A stretch of DNA of 64,000 bases from Rhodovulum sp. P5 (GTDB taxonomy: Bacteria; Pseudomonadota; Alphaproteobacteria; Rhodobacterales; Rhodobacteraceae). Location of the stretch: positions 124,001 through 188,000 of the forward strand of contig NZ_CP015039.1 of NCBI RefSeq assembly GCF_002079305.1. Reading direction: 5' to 3'. This document shows positions 9,144 through 17,036 of this stretch, piece by piece. The first letter of the stretch is position 1, and every line of letters begins with the position of its first letter. Made by a program: the position numbers and the translations under genes. A model generated the notes under the pieces. The model saw only the letters and a list, made by a program, of their open reading frames with translations, searched no databases and was not told where the DNA came from.

Positions 9144-10363
9144 GACACCGACTTGAGCCGTTTGCCCTCGGGGTCATGTTCGACCAGCGGCGCGATTTCC
9201 TTGGTCCAGGCGGAATGCGCCGGAACGCGGGAGCGGTCGATGCGGTGGGCGTATTTCTTGGCGATCTCGACGACCTCTTCAAGCAGGCCTTCCTGCAGGG
9301 TGATCGGGTTCAGACCCAGATCAAGGAAGTGGTCGTTCTTGACGATCAACTCGTTTTCCGCGGCTTCTTTCCGCGGGTTCGGCAGATAGGCGATCTCGGC
9401 CCCGGTCATCTTGGCCACCAGTTCGGCGAGGTCGCGCACGCGGTGCGTCTCGGTCATCTGGTTGAAGATCTTCACCCGGTCGCCGGCGGCGGGCGGGTCC
9501 TGCACCGCAAGTGCCACGCAGCGCACGGTGTCCTGAATGTGGATGAAGGCGCGGGTCTGCCCGCCGGTGCCGTGCACGGTCAGCGGATAGCCGATGGCCG
9601 CCTGCGCAAGGAACCGGTTCAGAACGGTGCCATAGTCGCCGTCATAGTCGAAGCGGTTGATCAGTTGTTCATGGCGCTTGGTCTGGTCGGTATTGGTGCC
9701 CCAGACGATGCCCTGATGCAGGTCGGTGATCCGCAGCCCGTCGTTCTGGGCGTAGAACTGGAACATGATCTGATCCAGCGACTTGGTCATGTGATAGACC
9801 GAGCCGGGCTTGGTCGGATACAGGATCTCCATCCCCTTGGGGCCGTTGGGCGTGTCGATCTGCACGTCCAGATAACCTTCGGGGATCGGGGCGCCGACCG
9901 TCGAGTAGCCGTAGACGCCCGTCGTGCCCAGATGCAGCAGATGCGCGTCAATGCCGGTTTCCACCAGCGCGACCAGCAGGTTGTGCGTGGCGTTGATGTT
10001 GTTGTCGACGGTGTAGATCTTGTGCCGTTCGGTGATCATCGAATAGGGCGCGGCGCGCTGTTCGGCGAAATGCACGATGGCGTCGGGCTTTTCCTCGGCC
10101 AGCCAGTCGCGCAGGCGATAGTATTCCTTGGCCAGGTCGATCAGGTGGAAGTGGATCTTCTCGCCCGAGACCTGTTTCCAGATCCGGCAGCGTTCCTGGA
10201 TCGAGTCCATCGGCGTCAGCGACTGCACGCCCAGCTCTGTGTCGATCCAGCGGCGGCTGAGATTGTCGATGATGTGGACCTCGTGGCCCTCGTTGGACAA
10301 ATGAAGCGAGGTGGGCCAGCCACAGAAGCCGTCGCCCCCGAGAACTGCAATTTTCATCGACAT
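9140..10363 (-). CDS. sqdB: UDP-sulfoquinovose synthase
   Basis: This 407-residue enzyme makes UDP-sulfoquinovose from UDP-glucose and sulfite, the first committed step of sulfoquinovosyl diacylglycerol synthesis. It has the SQD1/SqdB signature GGDGFCGW (residues 9-16), RRWID and QSLTPMDSIQER, plus the catalytic Thr (T147/T148) and the Tyr190-xxx-Lys194 pair in YHMTK. AAAGGAGAT is a strong ribosome binding site before the ATG. It heads the sqdBDC operon, and its promoter region is shared, divergently, with the octaheme cytochrome gene. Sulfolipid can replace acidic phospholipid under phosphate limitation in this family of bacteria. Confidence 0.95.
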   Translation of the reverse strand: MSMKIAVLGGDGFCGWPTSLHLSNEGHEVHIIDNLSRRWIDTELGVQSLTPMDSIQERCRIWKQVSGEKIHFHLIDLAKEYYRLRDWLAEEKPDAIVHFAEQRAAPYSMITERHKIYTVDNNINATHNLLVALVETGIDAHLLHLGTTGVYGYSTVGAPIPEGYLDVQIDTPNGPKGMEILYPTKPGSVYHMTKSLDQIMFQFYAQNDGLRITDLHQGIVWGTNTDQTKRHEQLINRFDYDGDYGTVLNRFLAQAAIGYPLTVHGTGGQTRAFIHIQDTVRCVALAVQDPPAAGDRVKIFNQMTETHRVRDLAELVAKMTGAEIAYLPNPRKEAAENELIVKNDHFLDLGLNPITLQEGLLEEVVEIAKKYAHRIDRSRVPAHSAWTKEIAPLVEHDPEGKRLKSVS

Positions 10364-10565
10364 CTCCTTTCGGATTCATGGGTCTGGCGCATCCGGTCGC
10401 GCCGATGGCGTGTCGGTTAGCGGAAGCCGGATGTAAATGTCATTTGAAACTTTTGTGTCAGGTTCCGCGCCCGGCAAGGATACGCCGAAAAGGCGAGCGT
10501 TTCTCTAGTCTATGGTCCTCCTGCGACCGAGTGCCCCGCCTTGGAACGGTTCCAAAAAAAGTTGT

Positions 10566-10598
10566 TTTACAGAGTAATTATATATCGTATGTATACAT
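10566..10598 (+). promoter_or_regulatory. Candidate promoter overlapped by a perfect palindrome, before the octaheme cytochrome gene
   Basis: An AT-rich island in otherwise GC-rich DNA holds TTTACA (10566-10571) and TATGTA (10588-10593) 16 bases apart, a plausible sigma-70-type promoter. The perfect 10-base palindrome ATGTATACAT (10589-10598) overlaps the -10 element, and an outer repeat CGTAT (10586-10590) / ATACG (10603-10607) surrounds it. TGTATACA-type palindromes are typical of GntR-family operators, so repression at this site is plausible but inferred. A further 7-base inverted repeat, TTGGAAC-G-GTTCCAA, lies just upstream near 10543-10557. Confidence 0.45.
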
Positions 10599-10643
10599 TT
10601 GAATACGAGAGTCGCGCATCGGCGCGCGACGGGAGGGACAGAC

Positions 10644-12275
10644 ATGCGCATATGGGGTCTTGGCACGGCATTGCTACTGGCCGTGGCCGGGTTGACGGGC
10701 GCGGAACCGATGGCGGCGCAAGAGGCGCCGCAGATATCGGAAAGCACCGCGGATCATTCCAAGTTCAAGGAGTTGCAGAAAGAGTTCGCCAGCGGTCCGG
10801 AAGTGACCGAGGCGTGCCTGTCCTGCCACACCGAGGCCGCGACGCAGGTCAAGCACTCGGTCCACTGGAAATGGGAATTCGAGAATCCCACCACCGGGCA
10901 GATCCTTGGCAAAAGCCATGTGCTGAACTCGTTCTGCGGTAACGTGGCCTCGAACGAGGCGCGCTGTACCTCGTGCCATGTCGGCTATGGCTGGGATGAC
11001 ATGAGCAGCCCGCCGCCGCAGGAAGATGCCGCGGTCGACTGCCTTGTCTGCCATGATACCTCTGGCCAGTACGGCAAGCTTGCCACCGGGGCCGGCCATC
11101 CGATGATGTCCACCAAGGGCAAGTCGGTGACCGGGGCCGATGCGTGGGTCGTTGACCTGAAGAAGGCCGCGCAAAGCGTGGGTGAACCCACCCGCCAGAA
11201 CTGCGGCACCTGCCATTTCTATGGTGGCGGCGGCGACAACGTGAAGCACGGCGACCTGTCCTCGGCGCTGTATCACCCCACCAAGGATGTCGACGTTCAC
11301 ATGGCCGAGGACGGCCTGAACTTCACCTGCGAAACCTGCCATCACAGCGACAAGCACGTCTTTGCCGGGTCGCGCTATGATGTGCATGCGACCGACCCCG
11401 AGGGCACCGGAAAGCCCGGCATGATGCGCAACGACGTGGCCACCTGCGAAAGCTGCCACGGCAACGCGCCGCATGACGCTCTGACGGTGACCGGCATCAA
11501 GCTGAACGACCACACGGACCGTGTGGCCTGCCAGACCTGCCACATCCCCGAATTCGCCCGCGGCGGCGTGGCGACGAAAACCCGCTGGGACTGGTCCACC
11601 GCCGGCAAGATGGACGAACACGGCCATCCGTTGCACCTGAACGAATACACCCAGGGCAACGGCAAGGAACTGCACACCTATCTCGCCACCAAGGGCGATT
11701 TCGAATACGGCGAGGATGTCGTTCCCTACTATTCGTGGTTCAACGGGCAGGTAACCTACACCGCGGACGACGAAACCATCGACCCCAGCAAGGTGGTCGA
11801 GATGAACAAGATCGCCGGATCGTCCGAGGACGGTCGCTCGCGCATCTGGCCGTTCAAGCGGATGGAAGGGCGGCAGGCCTATGATGCGGGTCTGAACCAC
11901 CTTGTCTATTCCAACGTCTGGGGGCCGACGACCGACACCGCCTTCTGGACCAACTTCAAGTGGGACAAGGCGATCGAGGCGGGGATGAAGGCCGCGGGCA
12001 AGGAGTATTCCGGCGAATACGGCTTTGTTGACACCTATATGTACTGGCCGATCACCCACATGGTGGCACCCGCCGACAAGGCGCTGGAGTGTCAGGAATG
12101 CCATGCGGACGGCGGCCGTCTGGCCAATCTGGCGGGCTTCTACATGCCCGGGTCGCAACCCAAGAGCGTCGGCGCGATCCTCGGCATGCTCGTCTTCTTC
12201 GCGATGTTCGCGGGCGTCGCCCTGCACACGCTGATCCGCCTGTTCACCCGCACCAACGGAGGTTCCCATGATTGA
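10644..12275 (+). CDS. Membrane-anchored octaheme c-type cytochrome (tetrathionate reductase family)
   Basis: This 543-residue periplasmic cytochrome has a Sec signal (about 1-25), eight CxxCH motifs (Cys58, 108, 133, 187, 229, 268, 296, 483) and a C-terminal membrane helix (about 508-534). It matches octaheme tetrathionate reductase: NSFC (N95/C98) and DNVK (D198/K201) keep the spacing of the Shewanella active-site Asn61/Cys64 and Asp150/Lys153, where the Lys ligates the catalytic heme (from memory of that structure). The helix and the overlapping cytochrome b gene suggest a quinol-linked respiratory reductase. The true substrate may be tetrathionate, nitrite or hydroxylamine. The ATG at 10644 is preferred because GGGAGGG precedes it; a 7-base hairpin (10611-10630) lies in the leader. 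Confidence 0.9.
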   Translation: MRIWGLGTALLLAVAGLTGAEPMAAQEAPQISESTADHSKFKELQKEFASGPEVTEACLSCHTEAATQVKHSVHWKWEFENPTTGQILGKSHVLNSFCGNVASNEARCTSCHVGYGWDDMSSPPPQEDAAVDCLVCHDTSGQYGKLATGAGHPMMSTKGKSVTGADAWVVDLKKAAQSVGEPTRQNCGTCHFYGGGGDNVKHGDLSSALYHPTKDVDVHMAEDGLNFTCETCHHSDKHVFAGSRYDVHATDPEGTGKPGMMRNDVATCESCHGNAPHDALTVTGIKLNDHTDRVACQTCHIPEFARGGVATKTRWDWSTAGKMDEHGHPLHLNEYTQGNGKELHTYLATKGDFEYGEDVVPYYSWFNGQVTYTADDETIDPSKVVEMNKIAGSSEDGRSRIWPFKRMEGRQAYDAGLNHLVYSNVWGPTTDTAFWTNFKWDKAIEAGMKAAGKEYSGEYGFVDTYMYWPITHMVAPADKALECQECHADGGRLANLAGFYMPGSQPKSVGAILGMLVFFAMFAGVALHTLIRLFTRTNGGSHD

Positions 12276-12981
12276 CGCAAGTCCTGCACCCGATCCGAAC
12301 CGGGGCCTCACGCCGTGCCCGGACTGCAATGAACGCGAGGTGATGATCTACCCCAAGTTCGAGCGGCTCTGGCACTGGTCGCAAGCGGGCTCGATCATGG
12401 CGCTGATGTTCACGGGCCTCGCCATGAACGGGTTCCACAACCTGATCAGCTTTGAGATGGCGGTGAAGATCCACACGCTGGTGGCACTGGCACTGCTGCT
12501 TCTGTGGGTGTTCGCGACCTTCTGGCTGTTCACCACGGGCAACTACAAGGTGTTCCTTCCGCGTATCTTTGGCCTGTTTCAGGTGGCACGCTATTACGCC
12601 TACGGGGTCTTTAAGGGCGAACACCATCCCTATCAGAAAAGCCTTGCCCAGCGGCTCAACCCGCTTCAGGCGCTGGCCTATTCGGTGCTGAAGACCGTGG
12701 TCTTCCCGCTGGTCTGGGGGACGGGCATCATCTACCTGACCTATAATTTCTGGGAGACGCTGCCCAACGCGCCGTTCTGGCTGGAGGTCGTGGCCAACCT
12801 GCATCTTGCGGTGGCGTGGTTCGTGGCGGGCTTTGTCATCCTGCACATCTATCTTCTGACCATCGGGCACTCCTTCTTCCAGGGGGTGCGCCCGATGATC
12901 CGCGGGACGGAAAAGGTGGCCCTGACGCCCGAGCAAGAGGCCTATCTGGAACGGCACGAAACATGGCGGCTGGTCGACTGA
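12268..12981 (+). CDS. Cytochrome b membrane subunit, partner of the octaheme cytochrome
   Basis: This 237-residue protein has about four to five membrane helices and the conserved RLWHWSQAG start of cytochrome b561/formate-dehydrogenase-gamma-like subunits, with further helix His residues (KIHTLVALA, NLHLAVAW, LHIYLL) as heme b ligands. Its start overlaps the octaheme gene by 8 bases behind a GGAGG site, so the two are made together. It probably oxidises quinol and passes electrons to the octaheme protein. The N-terminal C17-PD-C20 pair is unusual and could bind a metal or form a disulfide. Confidence 0.88.
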   Translation: MIDASPAPDPNRGLTPCPDCNEREVMIYPKFERLWHWSQAGSIMALMFTGLAMNGFHNLISFEMAVKIHTLVALALLLLWVFATFWLFTTGNYKVFLPRIFGLFQVARYYAYGVFKGEHHPYQKSLAQRLNPLQALAYSVLKTVVFPLVWGTGIIYLTYNFWETLPNAPFWLEVVANLHLAVAWFVAGFVILHIYLLTIGHSFFQGVRPMIRGTEKVALTPEQEAYLERHETWRLVD

Positions 12982-13023
12982 CCAGCCAGCCCCGCGGCCG
13001 GTCCACCACGCTCTGCTAATGGA

Positions 13024-13049
13024 AAAGGCGCCCGAAACCGGGCGCCTTT
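13024..13049. terminator. Bidirectional intrinsic terminator
   Basis: An 11-base perfect stem (AAAGGCGCCCG / CGGGCGCCTTT) with an AAAC loop sits between the convergent cytochrome b and DUF882 genes. T-rich sequence follows it on the plus strand (TTTCTCTTT), and TTTTCC follows it on the minus strand. Confidence 0.85.
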
Positions 13050-13076
13050 CTCTTTCCGTGAGTGAAATCTGTCAGG

Positions 13077-13643
13077 TCAGCGGCCCCAGCTGCGAACCGC
13101 CCCGCAATCCATATGCACGAAGTTGGAGCGGGAGTAGCGCCCGACGCCGCCTGCGTTGCAGGCCCCGGCCGCGCCGGCGATCTGGCTGACCGTGCGGCTT
13201 TTCAGACGGACATCGGCCGCTTGGCCTTTCATATGCAGCGAATTCTTGGCCACGCCGCGAGAGCGGGAGCGCAGCATCGCGTTCGTCTGCGGCGAGCGAT
13301 AGCCAGACAGAAGCATATAGGGTTCGTTTACGTCCATCAGGCTGTGTGCTGCGGCCAGGATGTCGATGTTGCGGACATCCATCGAGACCACCGAATCGGT
13401 ACGCCAATCGCGCATGAAAGCGTTGATCTCCTTCACCGCTTCCTTGATGTACTCGCCCTCGATCCAGTAGATCGTGTCGATGCTTTCGCCGGTCCGCCCC
13501 GAATACATGCGTATCCGTCGGACGTCACCGGCGCCCCGCAAGACGCCAAAGGCATTCGCGAAGGTGGGTGCTGCCGCGACGGTGCTGGCGGCAAAGGCTG
13601 CCAATACGCCACGACGAGAAATACCGGTACCGGTGATTTTCAT
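13077..13643 (-). CDS. DUF882/YcbK-like M15 peptidoglycan peptidase
   Basis: This 188-residue protein has a signal sequence with a twin-Arg start (SRRGVLAAF) and a C-terminal metallopeptidase M15-like domain. The zinc ligands are visible as LHMKGQAADVR (His and Asp) and FVHMDCG (His). Members of this family (YcbK-like) trim peptidoglycan in the periplasm. The start at 13643 is chosen because the signal sequence begins there; a longer in-frame start at 13667 adds eight residues without an obvious reason. The divergent neighbour is an L,D-transpeptidase, so the pair may act together on the cell wall. Confidence 0.88.
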   Translation of the reverse strand: MKITGTGISRRGVLAAFAASTVAAAPTFANAFGVLRGAGDVRRIRMYSGRTGESIDTIYWIEGEYIKEAVKEINAFMRDWRTDSVVSMDVRNIDILAAAHSLMDVNEPYMLLSGYRSPQTNAMLRSRSRGVAKNSLHMKGQAADVRLKSRTVSQIAGAAGACNAGGVGRYSRSNFVHMDCGAVRSWGR

Positions 13644-13949
13644 GAGCTCTCTGCCTGCCCCATGCATAGCAATGCCGCGATTTCGCAGCGTTTTTTCCGC
13701 CCGGCGGCGCGCCGAACGTGATTTTTCATGCCATATTCACCGTGATGCGCCAAGAAGCGATTCGAAGCAGGTGCGCCCGAAACCCCGAAACTGGCGGGAT
13801 TTTGCCTATCTGGCGGGAACTTCATGGCTTTTCACCGGGCGAGGACGTTTTGCAACACTCTGCCGCGCGTCGGAAATTCTCCGGGGTTTGTGAGTGGACA
13901 GGCCAGCGCCATTACCGGATGCTTAACTTTGTTGCGCGACTAAGTACCC
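13644..13949. other. Divergent intergenic region with a direct repeat
   Basis: This 306-base region separates the divergent DUF882 and L,D-transpeptidase genes and must hold both promoters. The only distinct element I see is an exact direct repeat CTGGCGGGA at 13791-13799 and 13810-13818, 19 bases apart, a spacing of roughly two helical turns. I find no convincing coding sequence or terminator in it. Confidence 0.4.
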
Positions 13950-15570
13950 ATGAGGAAACAGTTTATGCGTCTTTGCCGACTTCGCAGGTCTGGCTTGGCC
14001 ATGGCCTTGCTGGTGAGCATTTCGTCTTTCGCCGCCCCGTCCGTGGCGGAAGAAATCGCCAATGCCGGGTTTCGGCAGGCCATCGCCGAAGCGGCGGCAT
14101 CCGATACGGGGATCGCGGCCTTCTACCGGGCGCGCGACTTTGCACCTTTCTGGACAGCGGCGGAGAGCGCATCGCGGCGAACCGCACTTCTGCGCGCGCT
14201 GGCGCAGGCGCCGAAACATGGGCTGCCTGCATCGCGCTATGACCCCGACGATCTGATCGCACTGTTCCGCGACGCGCGGACCCAACGCGATGCCGGCCGG
14301 GCAGAGGTCGCGGCGGCGCGCATGTTCGTGTCCTACGCGCGCGATCTGCAAAGTGGCATCCTGGTCCCCGGAGAGGTGGTGCCCGGTATCAAGCGCCAGG
14401 TTACGCGGCCGTCTGCGACGCAACTTTTGACGGCGTTCGAAACGGCACCCTCGGCGGCCGGGTTCTTCCGGACCCTTGCGCCCGAAACCCCCGAATATGC
14501 CCGCCTGCTGAGAGAGAAGCTGCGGCTTGAAACCGTGATCGCATCCGGCGGCTGGGGGCCAGAGGTCCGCTCTGGCAAACTCTCGCCGGGTCGTCCGGGG
14601 CCGGGGTTCTTGCCCTGCGCAACCGGCTGATCGGAATGGGATATCTGGGCCGAACCGCATCGGCCGGCTATGACGATGCGCTTCAGGCTGCGGTTCAAAG
14701 CTTTCAGTACGAACATGGCCTGACGCCCGACGGCGTGGCCGGGCCCGGCACGCTGGACGAAATCAACGTGTCTGCCGAAGACCGGCTGAAGCAGGTTCTC
14801 GTCGCGATGGAACGTGAACGCTGGCTGGGCGACGACCGCGGCGGACGGCATGTTCTGGTGAACATCACCGATTTCCATGCCCGCATCATCGAAGATGGGC
14901 AGGTCGTTTTCGAAACCCGCTCTGTCGTGGGGAAAAAGCGGCCCGATCACCGGACGCCGGAATTCTCCGACGTGATGGAGCACATGATCATCAACCCAAG
15001 CTGGCATGTGCCGCGCTCTATCGTGGTCAAGGAATACCTGCCGCAGATGCAGGCCAACCCGGAGGCCGCCCGCCATATCCAGTTGATCGACGCGCGGGCC
15101 GTGTGGTCAGTCGCGGTGCGGTTGATTTCAGCGAATACAACGCGCGCAACTTCCCGTTCGACATGAAGCAGCCGCCCTCGACCCGCAACGCGCTGGGGCT
15201 GGTGAAGTTCATGTTCCCCAACCCCTACAACATCTATCTGCATGACACGCCGTCGAAATCGCTGTTCAACCGAGAGGTGCGGGCGTTCAGTCATGGCTGT
15301 ATTCGCCTGGGCGATCCATTCGATTTCGCCTATGCGCTTCTGTCCGAACAGACCGACGACCCCCGCGGGTTTTTCCGGCAACGGCTGAACAGCGGACGGG
15401 AAACCAAGGTGCTTCTTGAAAAGCCGCTTCCGGTGCACATCATCTATCGCACGGCGGTCAGCGGGCCGGATGGGCGGATGCAGTATCGGCGCGACGTCTA
15501 CGGCCGCGATGCCGCTATTTTCGACGCGCTGTCGGCGGCCGGGGTGGAACTGCCCGATATTCGCAGCTAG
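13950..15570 (+). pseudogene. L,D-transpeptidase (YcbB/LdtD-like) interrupted by two frameshifts
   Basis: Read through two shifts, this is a complete L,D-transpeptidase of about 540 residues: a signal peptide (13950 on), a scaffold domain, a peptidoglycan-binding repeat (FQYEHGLTPDGVAGPGTLDEI) and a YkuD catalytic domain with the nucleophile in SHGCIRLG. It would make 3-3 cross-links in peptidoglycan. The frame runs 13950 to about 14603, then shifts, then shifts again near 15096. Each break is repaired by adding one G in a G-run (14603-14606, and 15096-15098), which restores VLALRNRL and ARGRVVSRG. Both are one-base losses in G-runs, so sequencing error is as likely as a real pseudogene. All catalytic motifs are intact. 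Confidence 0.8.
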
Positions 15571-15639
15571 ACCCGACCCGACCGGGGCAGTGCGCGCGGC
15601 AAAGGCCGGGCCGGTGACCGGATCGGACAGGGGGCAGGA

Positions 15640-16731
15640 ATGTCGTTTACAGTAGGCCAGATTGCCAACGCGCTTGGGGCAGAGGTTGCAGGCGACCCCG
15701 ATCTCACGATCCTGCGGGCGGCCGAACCGGCCGAGGCAGGGCCAGACGACCTCGCCCTGGCAATGGACCCCAAATACGGTGACGGGCTGGCCGCGGGCAA
15801 TGCCCACGCGGCGATTCTGTGGGCCGGGGCCGACTGGCGGGCGCTGGGGCTGAGCGCCGCGATTTTCGTGCCGCGACCCCGCTATGCCATGTCCGGTCTG
15901 ACAACGCTGATGGATCCGGGGCCCGAGATCGCCGCGGGCGTGCATCCCTCGGCCGTGATCGACCCCACGGCACAGATCGGGGATGGCGCCCGGATCGGCC
16001 CCTTCGTGATGATCGGTCCGCGGGCGGTGGTCGGTGCCAATGCCCGGATCGCTGCACATGTGGTCGTGGCCGAGGACGCGCGCATCGGCAAAGACGCGCT
16101 GCTGCTGCACGGGGTCAAGATCGGGGCGCGGGTCACCATCGGCGACCGCTTCATCGCCCAGCCCGGCGCGGTGATCGGTTCGGACGGCTTTTCCTTTGTC
16201 ACGCCAGAGAAATCCGCGGTGGAAAATGTGCGCGATACGCTGGGCGATGCGGGCGATGCGGCCAAGCAAAGCTGGACGCGCATCCATTCGCTGGGCGCCG
16301 TGACCATCGGCGACGATGTCGAGATCGGTGCCAATACCTGTATCGACCGGGGCACCATCCGCGACACGGCCATCGGATCGGGCACGAAGCTCGATAACCT
16401 TGTACATGTGGGCCACAACGTGTCCATCGGGCGCGACTGTCTGCTGTGCGGACAGGTCGGCATCGCCGGATCGGCCCGGATCGGTGACCGGGTGGTGATG
16501 GCCGGGCAATGCGGGGTGAACGACAACATCTTCGTGGGCGACGACGTGATCGCCGGCGGGGCCAGCAAGATCTTTACCAACGCACCCAAGGGCCGGGTTC
16601 TGCTGGGCTATCCCGCGATGAAGATGGAGGCCCATGTGGAAGCCTACAAAGGACTGCGCCGGCTTCCGCGGCTTTTCGCCCAAGTTGCCGCGCTGCAAAA
16701 AGCGGTTTCAAAGGATCCCGATAGCGACTAA
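15640..16731 (+). CDS. lpxD: UDP-3-O-(3-hydroxyacyl)glucosamine N-acyltransferase
   Basis: This 363-residue enzyme adds the N-linked 3-hydroxyacyl chain in the third step of lipid A synthesis, using acyl-ACP. It has the LpxD N-terminal domain (FTVGQIANALGAEV) followed by a left-handed beta-helix of hexapeptide repeats, with the catalytic His in LDNLVHVGHNV and the GGQxGI-type CGQVGIAGSARIGD segment. It lies 69 bases after the transpeptidase and 38 bases before a dedicated acyl carrier protein gene. The usual lpxA/fabZ/lpxB neighbours are absent, so this is a separate lipid A locus. Confidence 0.96.
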   Translation: MSFTVGQIANALGAEVAGDPDLTILRAAEPAEAGPDDLALAMDPKYGDGLAAGNAHAAILWAGADWRALGLSAAIFVPRPRYAMSGLTTLMDPGPEIAAGVHPSAVIDPTAQIGDGARIGPFVMIGPRAVVGANARIAAHVVVAEDARIGKDALLLHGVKIGARVTIGDRFIAQPGAVIGSDGFSFVTPEKSAVENVRDTLGDAGDAAKQSWTRIHSLGAVTIGDDVEIGANTCIDRGTIRDTAIGSGTKLDNLVHVGHNVSIGRDCLLCGQVGIAGSARIGDRVVMAGQCGVNDNIFVGDDVIAGGASKIFTNAPKGRVLLGYPAMKMEAHVEAYKGLRRLPRLFAQVAALQKAVSKDPDSD

Positions 16732-16769
16732 ACCCCCGCCAGAAAGAACAAGGCAAAGAGGCCCTCCCC

Positions 16770-17036
16770 ATGTCTGACAGCGTCAAGGACAAGGTCATCG
16801 AAATCATCGCCGAACAGGCCGTGCTGGAGCCGTCGGACGTCAAGATGGACAACACCCTCGACGATCTGGGCATCGACAGCCTTGGCCTCGTGGAATCGAT
16901 CTTCGCCATCGAGGAAGCCTTTGACATCCAGGTGCCCTTCAACGCGAACGACCCCTCCGAAAGCGATTTCGACATCTCCTCGGTCGCGGCCATCGTGAAG
17001 GCGGTCGAGGGTCTGGTGTCCGAACAGACCGCATGA
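16770..17036 (+). CDS. Specialised acyl carrier protein
   Basis: This 88-residue acyl carrier protein has the phosphopantetheine attachment Ser37 in GIDSLGLVE. It is not the housekeeping ACP of fatty-acid synthesis: the helix II surroundings are atypical (FDIQVPFNAND) and it sits between lpxD and a lone ketoacyl synthase, whose start it overlaps by 4 bases. The arrangement resembles the AcpXL loci of alphaproteobacteria, where a special ACP carries acyl chains for lipid A. That role is inferred from context only; fabZ and an LpxXL acyltransferase are not present here. Confidence 0.85.
   Translation: MSDSVKDKVIEIIAEQAVLEPSDVKMDNTLDDLGIDSLGLVESIFAIEEAFDIQVPFNANDPSESDFDISSVAAIVKAVEGLVSEQTA

Noticed and set aside
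10440..10480. TGACA/TGTCA elements upstream of sqdB, as a possible pho box.
   Set aside because: The two elements are 18 bases apart, not 11 or 22, and the intervening units match poorly. Phosphate control of sqdB remains possible but is not shown here.
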